From positions 434,001 to 498,000 of the forward strand of contig NZ_FNWI01000004.1 of NCBI RefSeq assembly GCF_900106855.1: DNA of 64,000 bases, written 5' to 3'. The stretch is from Varibaculum massiliense (GTDB lineage Bacteria; Actinomycetota; Actinomycetes; Actinomycetales; Actinomycetaceae). The position numbers and the translations under genes were made by a program. Positions 15,372 through 23,849 of this stretch are shown here, one piece after another. Numbering within the stretch: position 1 is the stretch's first letter; each line of letters starts with the position of its first letter. The notes beneath the pieces are model-generated. The model saw only the letters and a list, made by a program, of their open reading frames with translations, was not told the DNA's origin and ran no database searches.

Positions 15372-16102
15372 TGCTCGCCTGCTTCCAACTGCTGACGCAC
15401 CTGCTCCGGGAGAATAATCGGTAACAGCTCACCGGGAACTCGCGCCTCTTCCCCGCGCACTACCTCGAGACGATGCAAAACCTCCAAAAGCGGTCGCCGG
15501 GTAGCTTCATCTTCAGCAGCTAAGCCGCGCACGATTACCCGAAGCAGCCAACGCTGCCCCTCAACGCCCCACAATAGTAGCGGCAAAGCGCCCTCATGGG
15601 CAGATTTTCCTCCAGGAATCGGGCGCGCCAAAAGGGCTTCTCCAAAAGGACCTGGTAGCGGAAAAATTTGATACTCCTGAGATTTAAGCTGTTCTGACAG
15701 CTCTTCACGCACCTGATCCCAAAGCCCCCCTGAGCGTTGCATCGCAAAAGCAGAAAGCTGCATTTGCCCTGTTCCTGCCACTATTTCTACCGCCAAGATA
15801 TTGCCATGTTCATCTTGTACCGGAAACATTTGCAAACCGGCAATTAACGGAATCCTAAGGGCTCCCAAATCTAAGAACTCGTTGCCTTCTGGGGATTCGC
15901 CTTCGCTGAAAGGACCCAGGTTTTCTAAAGATTCCGCGCTCGCTGCCAAGGAACTATCGGCCGGCGAGGTTTCCTGTTCCTTAGGGGTAGGCTCCGCAGG
16001 AGTACGCAGCTCTTCCGCCTTGGGAGAATCGTTCCGATCTAACGTATCCTCAGAAGATCCCTCTTCAAGGACGCGTTTGCGGCGGGAAGGAAAAAATTTC
16101 AT
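15368..16102 (-). CDS. DUF3710 family protein
   Basis: This 244-residue protein matches the actinobacterial DUF3710 family (Rv2696c-like). Residues 1-80 are charged and probably disordered. The conserved part begins with FLDLGALRIPLIAGLQMF at about residue 75 and continues through VEIVAGTGQMQLSAFAMQRS and LLLWGVEGQRWLLRVIVRG. There is no signal peptide or membrane segment. It sits between the DUF4193 gene (10-bp gap) and the OB-fold gene (4-base overlap), so it is part of the operon. In mycobacteria and Streptomyces this group lies near dut and sepH. No biochemical role is established that I know of. Confidence 0.8.
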   Translation of the reverse strand: MKFFPSRRKRVLEEGSSEDTLDRNDSPKAEELRTPAEPTPKEQETSPADSSLAASAESLENLGPFSEGESPEGNEFLDLGALRIPLIAGLQMFPVQDEHGNILAVEIVAGTGQMQLSAFAMQRSGGLWDQVREELSEQLKSQEYQIFPLPGPFGEALLARPIPGGKSAHEGALPLLLWGVEGQRWLLRVIVRGLAAEDEATRRPLLEVLHRLEVVRGEEARVPGELLPIILPEQVRQQLEAGEQ

Positions 16103-16111
16103 AACGCCAGT

Positions 16112-16414
16112 TTATTCGGCGCAGTCGCGGCAAACTGGTTTACCGTCAACTGCTCCCGCCAGGCGGGAACGGTGCTGCACTAGGAAGCAAACCGAGCAGG
16201 TGAACTCGTCATCTTGTGCCGGAATCACCTGGATAGAAAGCTCCTCCCCGGATAGGTCCGCCCCGGGAAGTTCGAAATCTTCTGCAGCTGCGTTTTCGTC
16301 CTCGTCAACCTCGGAGGATCCACTGGCCTCCTCACGGCGAGCCTTCAGCTCTTCTAGGGAGTCCTGTTCGACTTCCTCTTCATTTTTACGGGGGGCGTCA
16401 TAATCTGTTGCCAC
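16112..16414 (-). CDS. DUF4193 family zinc-ribbon protein
   Basis: This is a 100-residue acidic protein of the DUF4193 family (Rv2699c type). It begins MATDYDAPRK, has an Asp/Glu-rich middle and ends with two Cys pairs (CSVC near residue 73 and CRDC near 95). These probably bind a zinc ion. The start is well placed, with a purine-rich AAGAAGGGACG upstream. It is the first gene of the operon that includes DUF3710, the OB-fold protein and DUF3159. The divergent neighbour across 168 bp is sepH. The family is almost universal in actinobacteria, but its function is unclear. Confidence 0.85.
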   Translation of the reverse strand: MATDYDAPRKNEEEVEQDSLEELKARREEASGSSEVDEDENAAAEDFELPGADLSGEELSIQVIPAQDDEFTCSVCFLVQHRSRLAGAVDGKPVCRDCAE

Positions 16415-16582
16415 GGTTCGTCCCTTCTTATAGCGATGCTTAGGTCTTCGGTTAAATAAACAATAGACGCGGGGATATTAACACTTCAAGCCCTAAAATG
16501 CTAGATACGACAGACACACCGCGCCTAATAGGCAAAAAATGCCCCTGAACGTGGCAATCTCGAAGCAAGGGAACGGAGGAAT

Positions 16583-17806
16583 ATGAAAGACCTAGAGCTG
16601 TTGGGATTGCACCCAGATGGTAATCAGCTGATTCTCAATGACGAGGAAGGCACCCGCTACGCCTTGGCTATTACCCAGGAGCTGCGCGAAACCCTGCGTC
16701 CAGAACGCCCCAATCTGGAGGCAGTGCCACAAAGTCCACAAAGAACAGTTTCTCCGCGAAAAATACAATCGTTATTACGCGCCGGCAGTACTATCGGTGA
16801 AATCGCAGATAAATTCGAGGTTCCGGAAGAAAAAGTGCGCCGCTATGCCACCCCGATTTTGGCGGAACGGCGCCACGCCGCAAACTTAGCACAGGCCTGT
16901 CAGGTGGGAGGGGAATCGGATTCTCCCCACCTGGGGGAACTGGTTATTGATCGTCTGGCAGCCCGGGGAGTTTCTGCAGATTCTCTGCGTTGGGACGCGG
17001 TTCGCAGTGGGAAAGGCCCGTGGGAAATTATTTTGACTTTCACCCAGGATGCCCGTGACCTTACGGCTCGTTGGAATATGGAGCCGGGAGCCTCTACGGT
17101 TAGCGCCCTCGATCAAGAAGCTATCTGGTTAACTGAATCGTCTCAGCCGGCATCCAAGGTATCCAGTTTCGAAGAGTTTTTCCCGCTTTCATCCCCGCAG
17201 CCACTCCCCCCGGAAAAGCCGGACACCGGCACGGATGCGCTTTTAGATGCGCTGGCAGCTGCCCGGGGGCAACGGGATGCGACTGCCGATATGCAACTGG
17301 CAGAGGATCCAGCTGAACTAGAGGAACTTGCCGATTTAGAGGAGGAAGCCCGCCGCGACAACCCGGTTGGCGATCCCCCAAAAGAGCAGGCAGAAGTGGT
17401 TTCTTTACATGGTAAACCCGGCAGCACTATCCCGGATGTGCCTGACACTTCTAGCAGCCCTGCGCCAGTAAAGCGCGAGGCTGACCAAGTGTGGGACTCT
17501 ACGGAGCCTACTTTTGTAGGCACGCTGTCTGAAACCGAGGCACTAAATCTGGATTTGACCCGGCGCGCCCCGCTAGAGGTGGCAAACGAAGCGGGTGCCC
17601 CTTCCCGCCCGGCACCTCCTCCCCCGGGTGAAAATCATCTGGACAGCGCTCCGGTACTGCCGGGAATGGAAAATGTTGAGGATAACGATAAAACTGTCCT
17701 CGCCTCGAGCGATAGCCGCTCCAAAGCTAAGGGCAAGCATCGGCGTTCCGGTCGAAAATCTATCCCCAGCTGGGATGATATCGTTTTCGGCACCAAGCCG
17801 CGCTAG
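16583..17806 (+). CDS. sepH: septation protein SepH (DUF3071)
   Basis: SepH is an actinobacterial cell-division protein that binds FtsZ directly and promotes its assembly. The 407-residue protein has the conserved N-terminal DUF3071 region (about 1-170): MKDLELLGLHPDGNQLIL, the helix-turn-helix-like RKIQSLLRAGSTIGEIADKF that is essential in Streptomyces SepH, and LAERRHAANLA. The rest (about 190-390) is acidic, proline-rich and probably disordered. It ends in a basic tail (KGKHRRSGRK) and DDIVFGTKPR, a conserved short C-terminal motif. The ATG has GGAGG six bases upstream. It is divergent from the DUF4193 gene, as in Streptomyces. Confidence 0.85.
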   Translation: MKDLELLGLHPDGNQLILNDEEGTRYALAITQELRETLRPERPNLEAVPQSPQRTVSPRKIQSLLRAGSTIGEIADKFEVPEEKVRRYATPILAERRHAANLAQACQVGGESDSPHLGELVIDRLAARGVSADSLRWDAVRSGKGPWEIILTFTQDARDLTARWNMEPGASTVSALDQEAIWLTESSQPASKVSSFEEFFPLSSPQPLPPEKPDTGTDALLDALAAARGQRDATADMQLAEDPAELEELADLEEEARRDNPVGDPPKEQAEVVSLHGKPGSTIPDVPDTSSSPAPVKREADQVWDSTEPTFVGTLSETEALNLDLTRRAPLEVANEAGAPSRPAPPPPGENHLDSAPVLPGMENVEDNDKTVLASSDSRSKAKGKHRRSGRKSIPSWDDIVFGTKPR

Positions 17807-17837
17807 AACTAAAAGCTAAGCAGAGGTACGCCACCCG

Positions 17838-19007
17838 CTAAGCAACAATCAAGGGGATTTCCATTTCCGCATCGGTTAGAGAACCGTGTACCCCCACCAT
17901 TTCTAAAACCCCGCGGCTATGGAAACGGGAATCCACGAACTGATAGTTATCTTTTGCAAAAATAGTGAAGTCCCCGATGCGATTCGGATTGCTAATATCT
18001 CCGTAAACTTCCCGGTAATCAGCCACTATTTGACCACGCCCGGCAACCAGTTTTTGCCACTGCACGAGCACCAGCGCTTTAGGCGCATTCCGAGTGCGAT
18101 TACCGGCGCGGTCCTTTCCTAGATACTGTTCTTTGAGGTGAATATGGAGGGCGCGCGGCTCCCCAGAAACTGCCGCTATCTGCGAGGCTAACTCGCAGCT
18201 AGCTAAATCGATGGTGGTTTCCGCGGTGACGTTCACCATACCGTGATCTGCGGTTATCAGCAGGGCAACATCTTTTGGCAGCTGGGCGCGCAGCTCAGAT
18301 AATCCCCGGTCAATCGCTTCCAGTTCCTGTAACCACCTGGGATGCGACCATCCGCGATTATGACCCCAGTGATCTAGTTGTGACCAGTATAGATAAACAT
18401 AATCGGCGCCTTGTTTAAAAGCTTGCAAGGCGTGGGAACAACGCTGGGAAAGTTCAGTTGACACCTTGAGATTCGCGTCCCGCAAGGTGATGTCACTAAG
18501 TGTCGAGCCCACAAAATCAGGGGGAACTAGCGCCAGCGTGTCCAATCCCGCCTGGCGGGCGCGAGTAAAATAAGTAGACTGGTCACACCAAGAACGCGCA
18601 GACTGCCTAAAGCCCTCGAAAGTAATTAGATTGAGGACGCGCCTAGCGAGCGGATCCCAACACTGATATCCCAGCATCCCGGTTTGGGCAGGAGAAAGTC
18701 CGGTGTGCAGACTCGACAGCGCCGCCACCGTGGTGGAAGGCACACAGGTTCTCACTGGCTGCCCCCAGGCGTCTTCCGCTTGCGTAAGGTAAGGGCGCAT
18801 GAAAGGAATATGCCCCCGCCTAGCCGAAAGCAGCTGCTGCCCCATACCGTCTATCGCCACCAGGCATAACCGACGTTTATCTTCCCCCATTAGTTGGCGA
18901 AGTATGGGAGAAAACTCGGTTTCCTCCTGCCAGTTAAGCGCCCCAAAAGCGGTGGGTAAAATATCCCAAATCCGCATTCCAGGCAATGTTTCCTCACGGT
19001 GACTCAT
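17838..19007 (-). CDS. alkaline phosphatase superfamily protein (type I phosphodiesterase/nucleotide pyrophosphatase-like)
   Basis: This protein of about 389 residues belongs to the metal-dependent phosphodiesterase/pyrophosphatase branch of the alkaline phosphatase superfamily. Visible metal-site motifs are CLVAIDGMGQQLL (Asp), CVPSTTVAALSSLHTG (nucleophile Thr/Ser), YWSQLDHWGH and LLITADHGMVN. I prefer the ATG at 19007 (MSHREETLPG); a TTG at 19037 would add 10 residues. There is no signal peptide, so it is cytoplasmic. A homologous gene lies close to topoisomerase IV genes in Streptomyces. It is divergent from parC across 67 bp. The natural substrate is unknown. Confidence 0.82.
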   Translation of the reverse strand: MSHREETLPGMRIWDILPTAFGALNWQEETEFSPILRQLMGEDKRRLCLVAIDGMGQQLLSARRGHIPFMRPYLTQAEDAWGQPVRTCVPSTTVAALSSLHTGLSPAQTGMLGYQCWDPLARRVLNLITFEGFRQSARSWCDQSTYFTRARQAGLDTLALVPPDFVGSTLSDITLRDANLKVSTELSQRCSHALQAFKQGADYVYLYWSQLDHWGHNRGWSHPRWLQELEAIDRGLSELRAQLPKDVALLITADHGMVNVTAETTIDLASCELASQIAAVSGEPRALHIHLKEQYLGKDRAGNRTRNAPKALVLVQWQKLVAGRGQIVADYREVYGDISNPNRIGDFTIFAKDNYQFVDSRFHSRGVLEMVGVHGSLTDAEMEIPLIVA

Positions 19008-19074
19008 ACCTCTTATGTTCTCATATCCGCGAGCCAAATCTGACTAGAGCTAAGTTTTTTGCTTTGATAATAAG

Positions 19075-21654
19075 GTGAATAAAAAGTCGAATGATCCCAG
19101 TCAGCCTGACCTGTTTTCTACAGCTATGCCTACTAGCGGTGAACTCGACCAACCAGCAGCCAAGAAACAGAGCGCTAAGGCGCCCGCGACAACTACTCCG
19201 GTAAAACCCAAGCCGAAGAAGGCTACCCCTCCAGAAAGCCAGACTCCCCAAGAACACATCACTCATATCGACGTGTCCGAGGAAATGCGTACTTCCTTCC
19301 TGGAATACGCCTACTCGGTGATTTATGCCCGCGCCCTGCCAGATGCCCGCGACGGTCTCAAGCCGGTGCAGCGGCGCATCGTCTATATGATGAGCGAAAT
19401 GGGGCTCTGGCCGAACAAAGGGCACGTAAAAAGCTCGCGTGTAGTGGGGGAAGTGATGGGTAAGCTCCACCCCCACGGCGATAGCGCCATCTACGACGCG
19501 ATTGTGCGCCTGGCACAAGACTTTAACCTGCGGATGCCGCTGGTGGATGGGCACGGAAACTTTGGCTCCTTAGATGACGGTCCGGCGGCGGCGCGCTATA
19601 CGGAAGTGCGCATGGCTCCAACAGCGCAAGATATGGTGTCCAACCTGGATGAGGACGTCGTCGATTTTGTTCCTAACTACGATAACCAGTTCATGCAACC
19701 GGCGGTGCTTCCGGCAGCTTTCCCGAATCTGCTAGTAAATGGCGCCAATGGGATTGCAGTCGGGATGGCAACCTATATTCCTCCTCATAACTTGGGGGAA
19801 ACCGTGGCGGGCGCGATTCATCTTTTAGAAAACCCCGAGGCCAGCACCGAAGATTTGATGCGTTTTATTCCCGGCCCTGACTTGCCGGGGGGCGGCATTA
19901 TTGTAGGGCTGGACGGTATTCGCCAAGCTTATGAAACCGGCAGGGGCATCTTCCGCACTCGCGCTAAGACCTCCATTGAGCGGGTTACTGCCCGCAAGAT
20001 GGGGATTGTGGTCACCGAGCTGCCCTATATGATCGGCCCAGAAAAAGTGATTGAAAAAATCAAAGACGGGGTACAAAAGGGCAGGATAAAAGGGATTTCT
20101 GCGGTCACTAACTTAACTGACCGTGACCACGATATGCGCCTAGTTATCGAGGTAAAATCCGGTTTTAATCCCGAGGCGGTGCGTGCCGCCCTCTTTAAGC
20201 ACACTCCGATGGAGGATTCTTTCGGGATTAACGCGGTGGCGCTGGTAGATGGGCAGCCGCGCACCTTGGGGCTAAAAGAGATGCTGCAGGTGTTCCTTGA
20301 TCACCGGATGGAGATCGTAATGCGCCGCAGCCAGTACCGCCTGCGTAAACGGCAAGAACGACTGCATTTGGTGCAGGGATTGCTAATCGCAGTCCTCGAT
20401 ATTGATGACGTTATTCAGATTATTCGCGCCTCCGAGGACGCCGCTCAGGCGAAAACACGCTTAATGGAGGCTTTTGACTTAGACGATGTGCAGTCTGAAC
20501 ATATCTTGTCCTTGCAGCTGCGCAGGTTAACTAAGTTTTCTCGTCTAGAGCTAGAGTCGGAGCGCGACCGTTTAACCGCCGAAATCGCGGAACTAGAAGC
20601 CCTGATTGCTTCCCAGGATAAACGTAAAGAGCTAGTGGTCAGTGAACTGCGGGAAGTGGCGCAAAAACGCTCGGATCCGCGGCGAACGGTGCTGCTAGCG
20701 GAAGAGGGTGCGGCGCAGTTGGCTGCCGAGCAAGATGCGCCTCTCGAGATTCCTGATGAGCCGGCTACCGTAGTTTTAGGGGCAGGCGGTCTGGTAGCGC
20801 GCTTCCCCGGACATGAACCCTTCCCAACTGAAGGGCAACGCGAACCTTGGGACGCGATTATTGCTACTGCTCCCACTACGGCACGCGGGCAGGTGGGAGC
20901 AGTTACCTCCCACGGCACTTTATATAAGCTGACTGCCCTGGAAGTACCGGCTTTGGTGCGTTCGGCAGCACCACCCTCCCTGCGGGGCACGCCTCCGATT
21001 TCACGGCTGCTGAATTTAGAGGAGGGCGAGGAAGTGGTGGGGCTAGTTCCTCTGGATGAGGACGGACCTACCTGGTGGGCAGCTACGGCTGCTGGGGTGA
21101 TTAAGCGGATTCGTCCCCAGGTGCTGGCTACTCAAGATTCTTATTCAATCATCGCTCTAGACGGCGGCGACCAGGTAGTGGCAGCTGGCAGTGGCGGCGA
21201 TGACGGTGCTTTTGTGCTGATTTCTTCGGCAGCACAATTGCTGCGCACTCCGGCGGATAAAGTACGTCCCCAAGGACGCACTGGTCAGGGTATTTGCGGA
21301 ATGAAACTTACCGATGGTGACCAAGTGATTGCCGCCGCTTTGGTTAGCGCCGAAAACCTAGAGTCTTCCCTGATAGTAACCATTGCCGGGATTTCTTCTT
21401 CTGGCCTCGGAAACGGACAAACCAGCGCCAAAGTCACCCCCCTCCTGCAATACCCCCAGAAGGGACGCGCCGGGCAGGGAGTGCGCTGTCAGCGCTTCTT
21501 AAAAGGTGAGAGCCGCTTATCCCTGGCAGCCATCACCGCTGCCCCGCCGCGCGCCCTCGCCAAAGATGGATCCCCTCTGCCGCTACCTGCACAAACTGAT
21601 AAGCGCGACGCTTCTGGTAGCGGGCTAAAGCGGCAAATATATTTCCTGGGTTAA
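19075..21654 (+). CDS. parC: DNA topoisomerase IV subunit A
   Basis: This is the DNA cleavage subunit of topoisomerase IV, which decatenates daughter chromosomes with ParE. It has 859 residues and starts at a GTG. After a variable N-terminal 55 residues come the GyrA/ParC breakage-reunion domain ([30 protein letters not shown]; active-site Tyr175 in [11 protein letters not shown]) and the coiled-coil arm (about 430-540). The C-terminal beta-pinwheel follows from about 565. The GyrA box QRRGGKG is absent; the equivalent place reads PQGRTGQGI, which supports topo IV over gyrase. It faces parE, with two GNAT genes in between. Fluoroquinolone-determining positions correspond to the segment near [10 protein letters not shown]. 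Confidence 0.92.
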   Translation: MNKKSNDPSQPDLFSTAMPTSGELDQPAAKKQSAKAPATTTPVKPKPKKATPPESQTPQEHITHIDVSEEMRTSFLEYAYSVIYARALPDARDGLKPVQRRIVYMMSEMGLWPNKGHVKSSRVVGEVMGKLHPHGDSAIYDAIVRLAQDFNLRMPLVDGHGNFGSLDDGPAAARYTEVRMAPTAQDMVSNLDEDVVDFVPNYDNQFMQPAVLPAAFPNLLVNGANGIAVGMATYIPPHNLGETVAGAIHLLENPEASTEDLMRFIPGPDLPGGGIIVGLDGIRQAYETGRGIFRTRAKTSIERVTARKMGIVVTELPYMIGPEKVIEKIKDGVQKGRIKGISAVTNLTDRDHDMRLVIEVKSGFNPEAVRAALFKHTPMEDSFGINAVALVDGQPRTLGLKEMLQVFLDHRMEIVMRRSQYRLRKRQERLHLVQGLLIAVLDIDDVIQIIRASEDAAQAKTRLMEAFDLDDVQSEHILSLQLRRLTKFSRLELESERDRLTAEIAELEALIASQDKRKELVVSELREVAQKRSDPRRTVLLAEEGAAQLAAEQDAPLEIPDEPATVVLGAGGLVARFPGHEPFPTEGQREPWDAIIATAPTTARGQVGAVTSHGTLYKLTALEVPALVRSAAPPSLRGTPPISRLLNLEEGEEVVGLVPLDEDGPTWWAATAAGVIKRIRPQVLATQDSYSIIALDGGDQVVAAGSGGDDGAFVLISSAAQLLRTPADKVRPQGRTGQGICGMKLTDGDQVIAAALVSAENLESSLIVTIAGISSSGLGNGQTSAKVTPLLQYPQKGRAGQGVRCQRFLKGESRLSLAAITAAPPRALAKDGSPLPLPAQTDKRDASGSGLKRQIYFLG

Positions 21655-21707
21655 GCGGTTATCGCTTTCTGGGGGTAAATTAGCCGTGCCATAGACGACT
21701 AAATTCC

Positions 21708-22715
21708 CTAATCGAGGGAGTTATCTTCCGCTTCGGAGGCGGGAGTTTCTATCGAATATTGGGTTGAGGTTCCGATGACCTTAAACCCGGCTTCTAAGAA
21801 TAGGCGCCGGGTAAATGCGTCTGCCGCCTCCGGCAAGAGCGCTCCGGTAGTGGCAAACCCCCGCTTTTTGAAGGCTTTCAACACTGCAGCGATTAAAGAC
21901 TGCATGATGGCGGCATTTTCCCATCCAGGCATTAACCCCAACAAATCGATATACCCCTGGCGATTACCCACCGCCGTCCAGTCTTGGCGGTAGATGGAGG
22001 AAAGCGCAAAACCGGCAATCTGAGAACGGTCAGTAGTTTTATCAAGCGCCAAAAAAGAACAATCTGGGGTGAAAGCTCCCCGGCGAGTAGCCCAATCTTC
22101 CACGCTGTAACCCGGCCCCGGGTTACGGTCTTGCAGAATCCGGTTCAAAGTATGACGCAGCATTTCATCTAGTTCCTGATCCCAAGCCACAATCTGGAAA
22201 GGATAGGGCAGATCTGGCTGCTTTATAGGATCGGTCAAGTCTCGGGAAACGTCCACGAAAGAAGCAGTTTGCTGGTATCCGGCTTCCAAGAGCAACGCAG
22301 ACAGGTCAGGGGCAATATCCTCCACATAAAACAGGGCGCGTCCGGGACGGGAATGATCGAGGAGGGCGCGCGCTTGATCCCGCTGCCAAGCAATCGAGGT
22401 TCGTCCTAAACCCTGGCCGCGGTAGCGCGGATCTACCCCGCCCTCACAGACCACTTCGTTTACCAGCAGGCGCGGACGCACCTGCGCATAGGCGACCAGG
22501 TTATTTTCCGCGCCAAAAGCCCCGATAGTACGCCAACGCGCCGGCGCCGCGAAAAACTCTTCTACCTCAGAAATCGCTGTCCTAAAGGGGGGATTATCGA
22601 ATTCTTCTATCCGGTGAATCAGGCTACCCATTTCCGGCACGTTATCGGGACCGAGATTGCGCCAGTTATATATTCCGGTACTCTTTGGTAGCGACCATTC
22701 CTGCCCGCCCATCAC
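21708..22715 (-). CDS. GNAT-family N-acetyltransferase (tandem domains)
   Basis: This 335-residue protein has two GNAT-like halves. The first carries the acetyl-CoA-binding signature DPRYRGQGLGRTSIAWQ near residue 95. The second (about 185-330) is more degenerate but keeps GLMPGWENAAIMQSLIAAVL and a C-terminal EAGFKVIGTSTQYSI strand. Tandem GNAT proteins of this layout include mycothiol synthase MshD, but I cannot claim that substrate. It overlaps the upstream GNAT gene by 4 bases, and both look like products of an old duplication. The pair lies between parC and parE. Acceptor unknown. Confidence 0.82.
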   Translation of the reverse strand: MMGGQEWSLPKSTGIYNWRNLGPDNVPEMGSLIHRIEEFDNPPFRTAISEVEEFFAAPARWRTIGAFGAENNLVAYAQVRPRLLVNEVVCEGGVDPRYRGQGLGRTSIAWQRDQARALLDHSRPGRALFYVEDIAPDLSALLLEAGYQQTASFVDVSRDLTDPIKQPDLPYPFQIVAWDQELDEMLRHTLNRILQDRNPGPGYSVEDWATRRGAFTPDCSFLALDKTTDRSQIAGFALSSIYRQDWTAVGNRQGYIDLLGLMPGWENAAIMQSLIAAVLKAFKKRGFATTGALLPEAADAFTRRLFLEAGFKVIGTSTQYSIETPASEAEDNSLD

Positions 22716-23809
22716 AGTTCCACCGTATAAATCATGCGGGCTCCCGCCAGTTTAAAGCCACAGGCGGCACAAACCCGAGAAAGATCCCCCAGGGTAGGAT
22801 AGTTATCTTCGGCGAATACCTGTTTATAACCCGAATGGGCGCAGGCCAAGAGCACCTGGGAAAGTACTTGTTTAAGTACCGCGAAATCTGCCCCATGGCT
22901 ATCGGCGTTTTTCCGGTCATCACCGAAAATATCTACCGCCACTGTGGGGACGATTTCTGCGGATATCCCCTCGGATTCCAGGCAGCTACTTTGACATAAA
23001 TCCCGGTAAACCACCAGACAATAAGCAAGCACCCGACCAGAGTTCATAGATACCGCAGCAAAAGATAAATCGGGAGCCAAATTGGCTAAAACCCGCCCCC
23101 ACCAGCGGGAGGCATCCCCTTTATCGGCATATAGACGCGCGGAGTTAGCTACATGTAAGGCTTTTATTTCTTCCCAGTGATCCGGGGAAAGGCGGCGGGC
23201 AGAAACTATCCGCACATCTTTGGTGGGGAACTTTTCTTCCAGGGCGGCAAGGTCAGAAAAGCTAGAAGTATCTAGGAGGTGAGAAAAAACTTTGATGGTG
23301 CGTTGCGCAGAAAAACCGGCAGCGGCATAGAGCATTCGCCGATCCCCGGCGCGCTCATCCACCACGTTACGGATTTGGGCAGGACGGTCATAGTCCTGAC
23401 CATAGTAGCCCAGCATTAGTTCTCGGGCGCGCACATCTTGCCAGGCCAGCAGGGCGCGGCCGATTCCACGCCCTCGCCAATGCTCGGCAGTAACTGCAAA
23501 CAAATCAGCGCGGGCATAACTTTTTTCATCCGGCTGCAAAGTAACCGACCCAAAAGCCGCCAGGTTACCGCGTGAATCCAGTCCGATTAAACAATCTTGC
23601 AGTTCCGGGTGGCTAAGCGCATGGGTTAAACGACTAATCTCCCCCTCGGAAGTAGGACGTGCCGGATGGGAGTGCTGTTCGGTTAAATGGATTAGTTCCC
23701 GGATTTTCCAAGAGTCAGTTTCGCGCGAGGGACGCCAATATAATCCCAGGTGTACAGGGGGTACCGGGGCAGCCGGGAGACTCCCTAAGCGTTCGCGCAA
23801 AGTTGACAT
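22712..23809 (-). CDS. GNAT-family N-acetyltransferase (tandem domains), paralogue
   Basis: This is a 365-residue tandem GNAT acetyltransferase. The first domain contains the acetyl-CoA loop EHWRGRGIGRALLAWQ (about residue 110) and the second has SHGADFAVLKQVLSQVLL followed by AACGFKLAGARMIYTVEL. The layout and several stretches parallel the 335-residue neighbour (QKTASFVDVS versus QRTIKVFSHL), so the two are paralogues. They overlap by 4 bases and are co-expressed. Thirty-odd bases separate it from the end of parE on the same strand. Whether it modifies an antibiotic, a protein or a small thiol cannot be told. Confidence 0.8.
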   Translation of the reverse strand: MSTLRERLGSLPAAPVPPVHLGLYWRPSRETDSWKIRELIHLTEQHSHPARPTSEGEISRLTHALSHPELQDCLIGLDSRGNLAAFGSVTLQPDEKSYARADLFAVTAEHWRGRGIGRALLAWQDVRARELMLGYYGQDYDRPAQIRNVVDERAGDRRMLYAAAGFSAQRTIKVFSHLLDTSSFSDLAALEEKFPTKDVRIVSARRLSPDHWEEIKALHVANSARLYADKGDASRWWGRVLANLAPDLSFAAVSMNSGRVLAYCLVVYRDLCQSSCLESEGISAEIVPTVAVDIFGDDRKNADSHGADFAVLKQVLSQVLLACAHSGYKQVFAEDNYPTLGDLSRVCAACGFKLAGARMIYTVEL

Positions 23810-23849
23810 ATCTTTATCTTAACGGGGCGCAAGCGGCAAACTGAAACCA

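Noticed and set aside
15801-16403. 200-residue forward frame across DUF3710 and DUF4193
   Set aside because: It is a Ser-rich mirror of two well-supported conserved genes on the other strand and crosses their intergenic gap.
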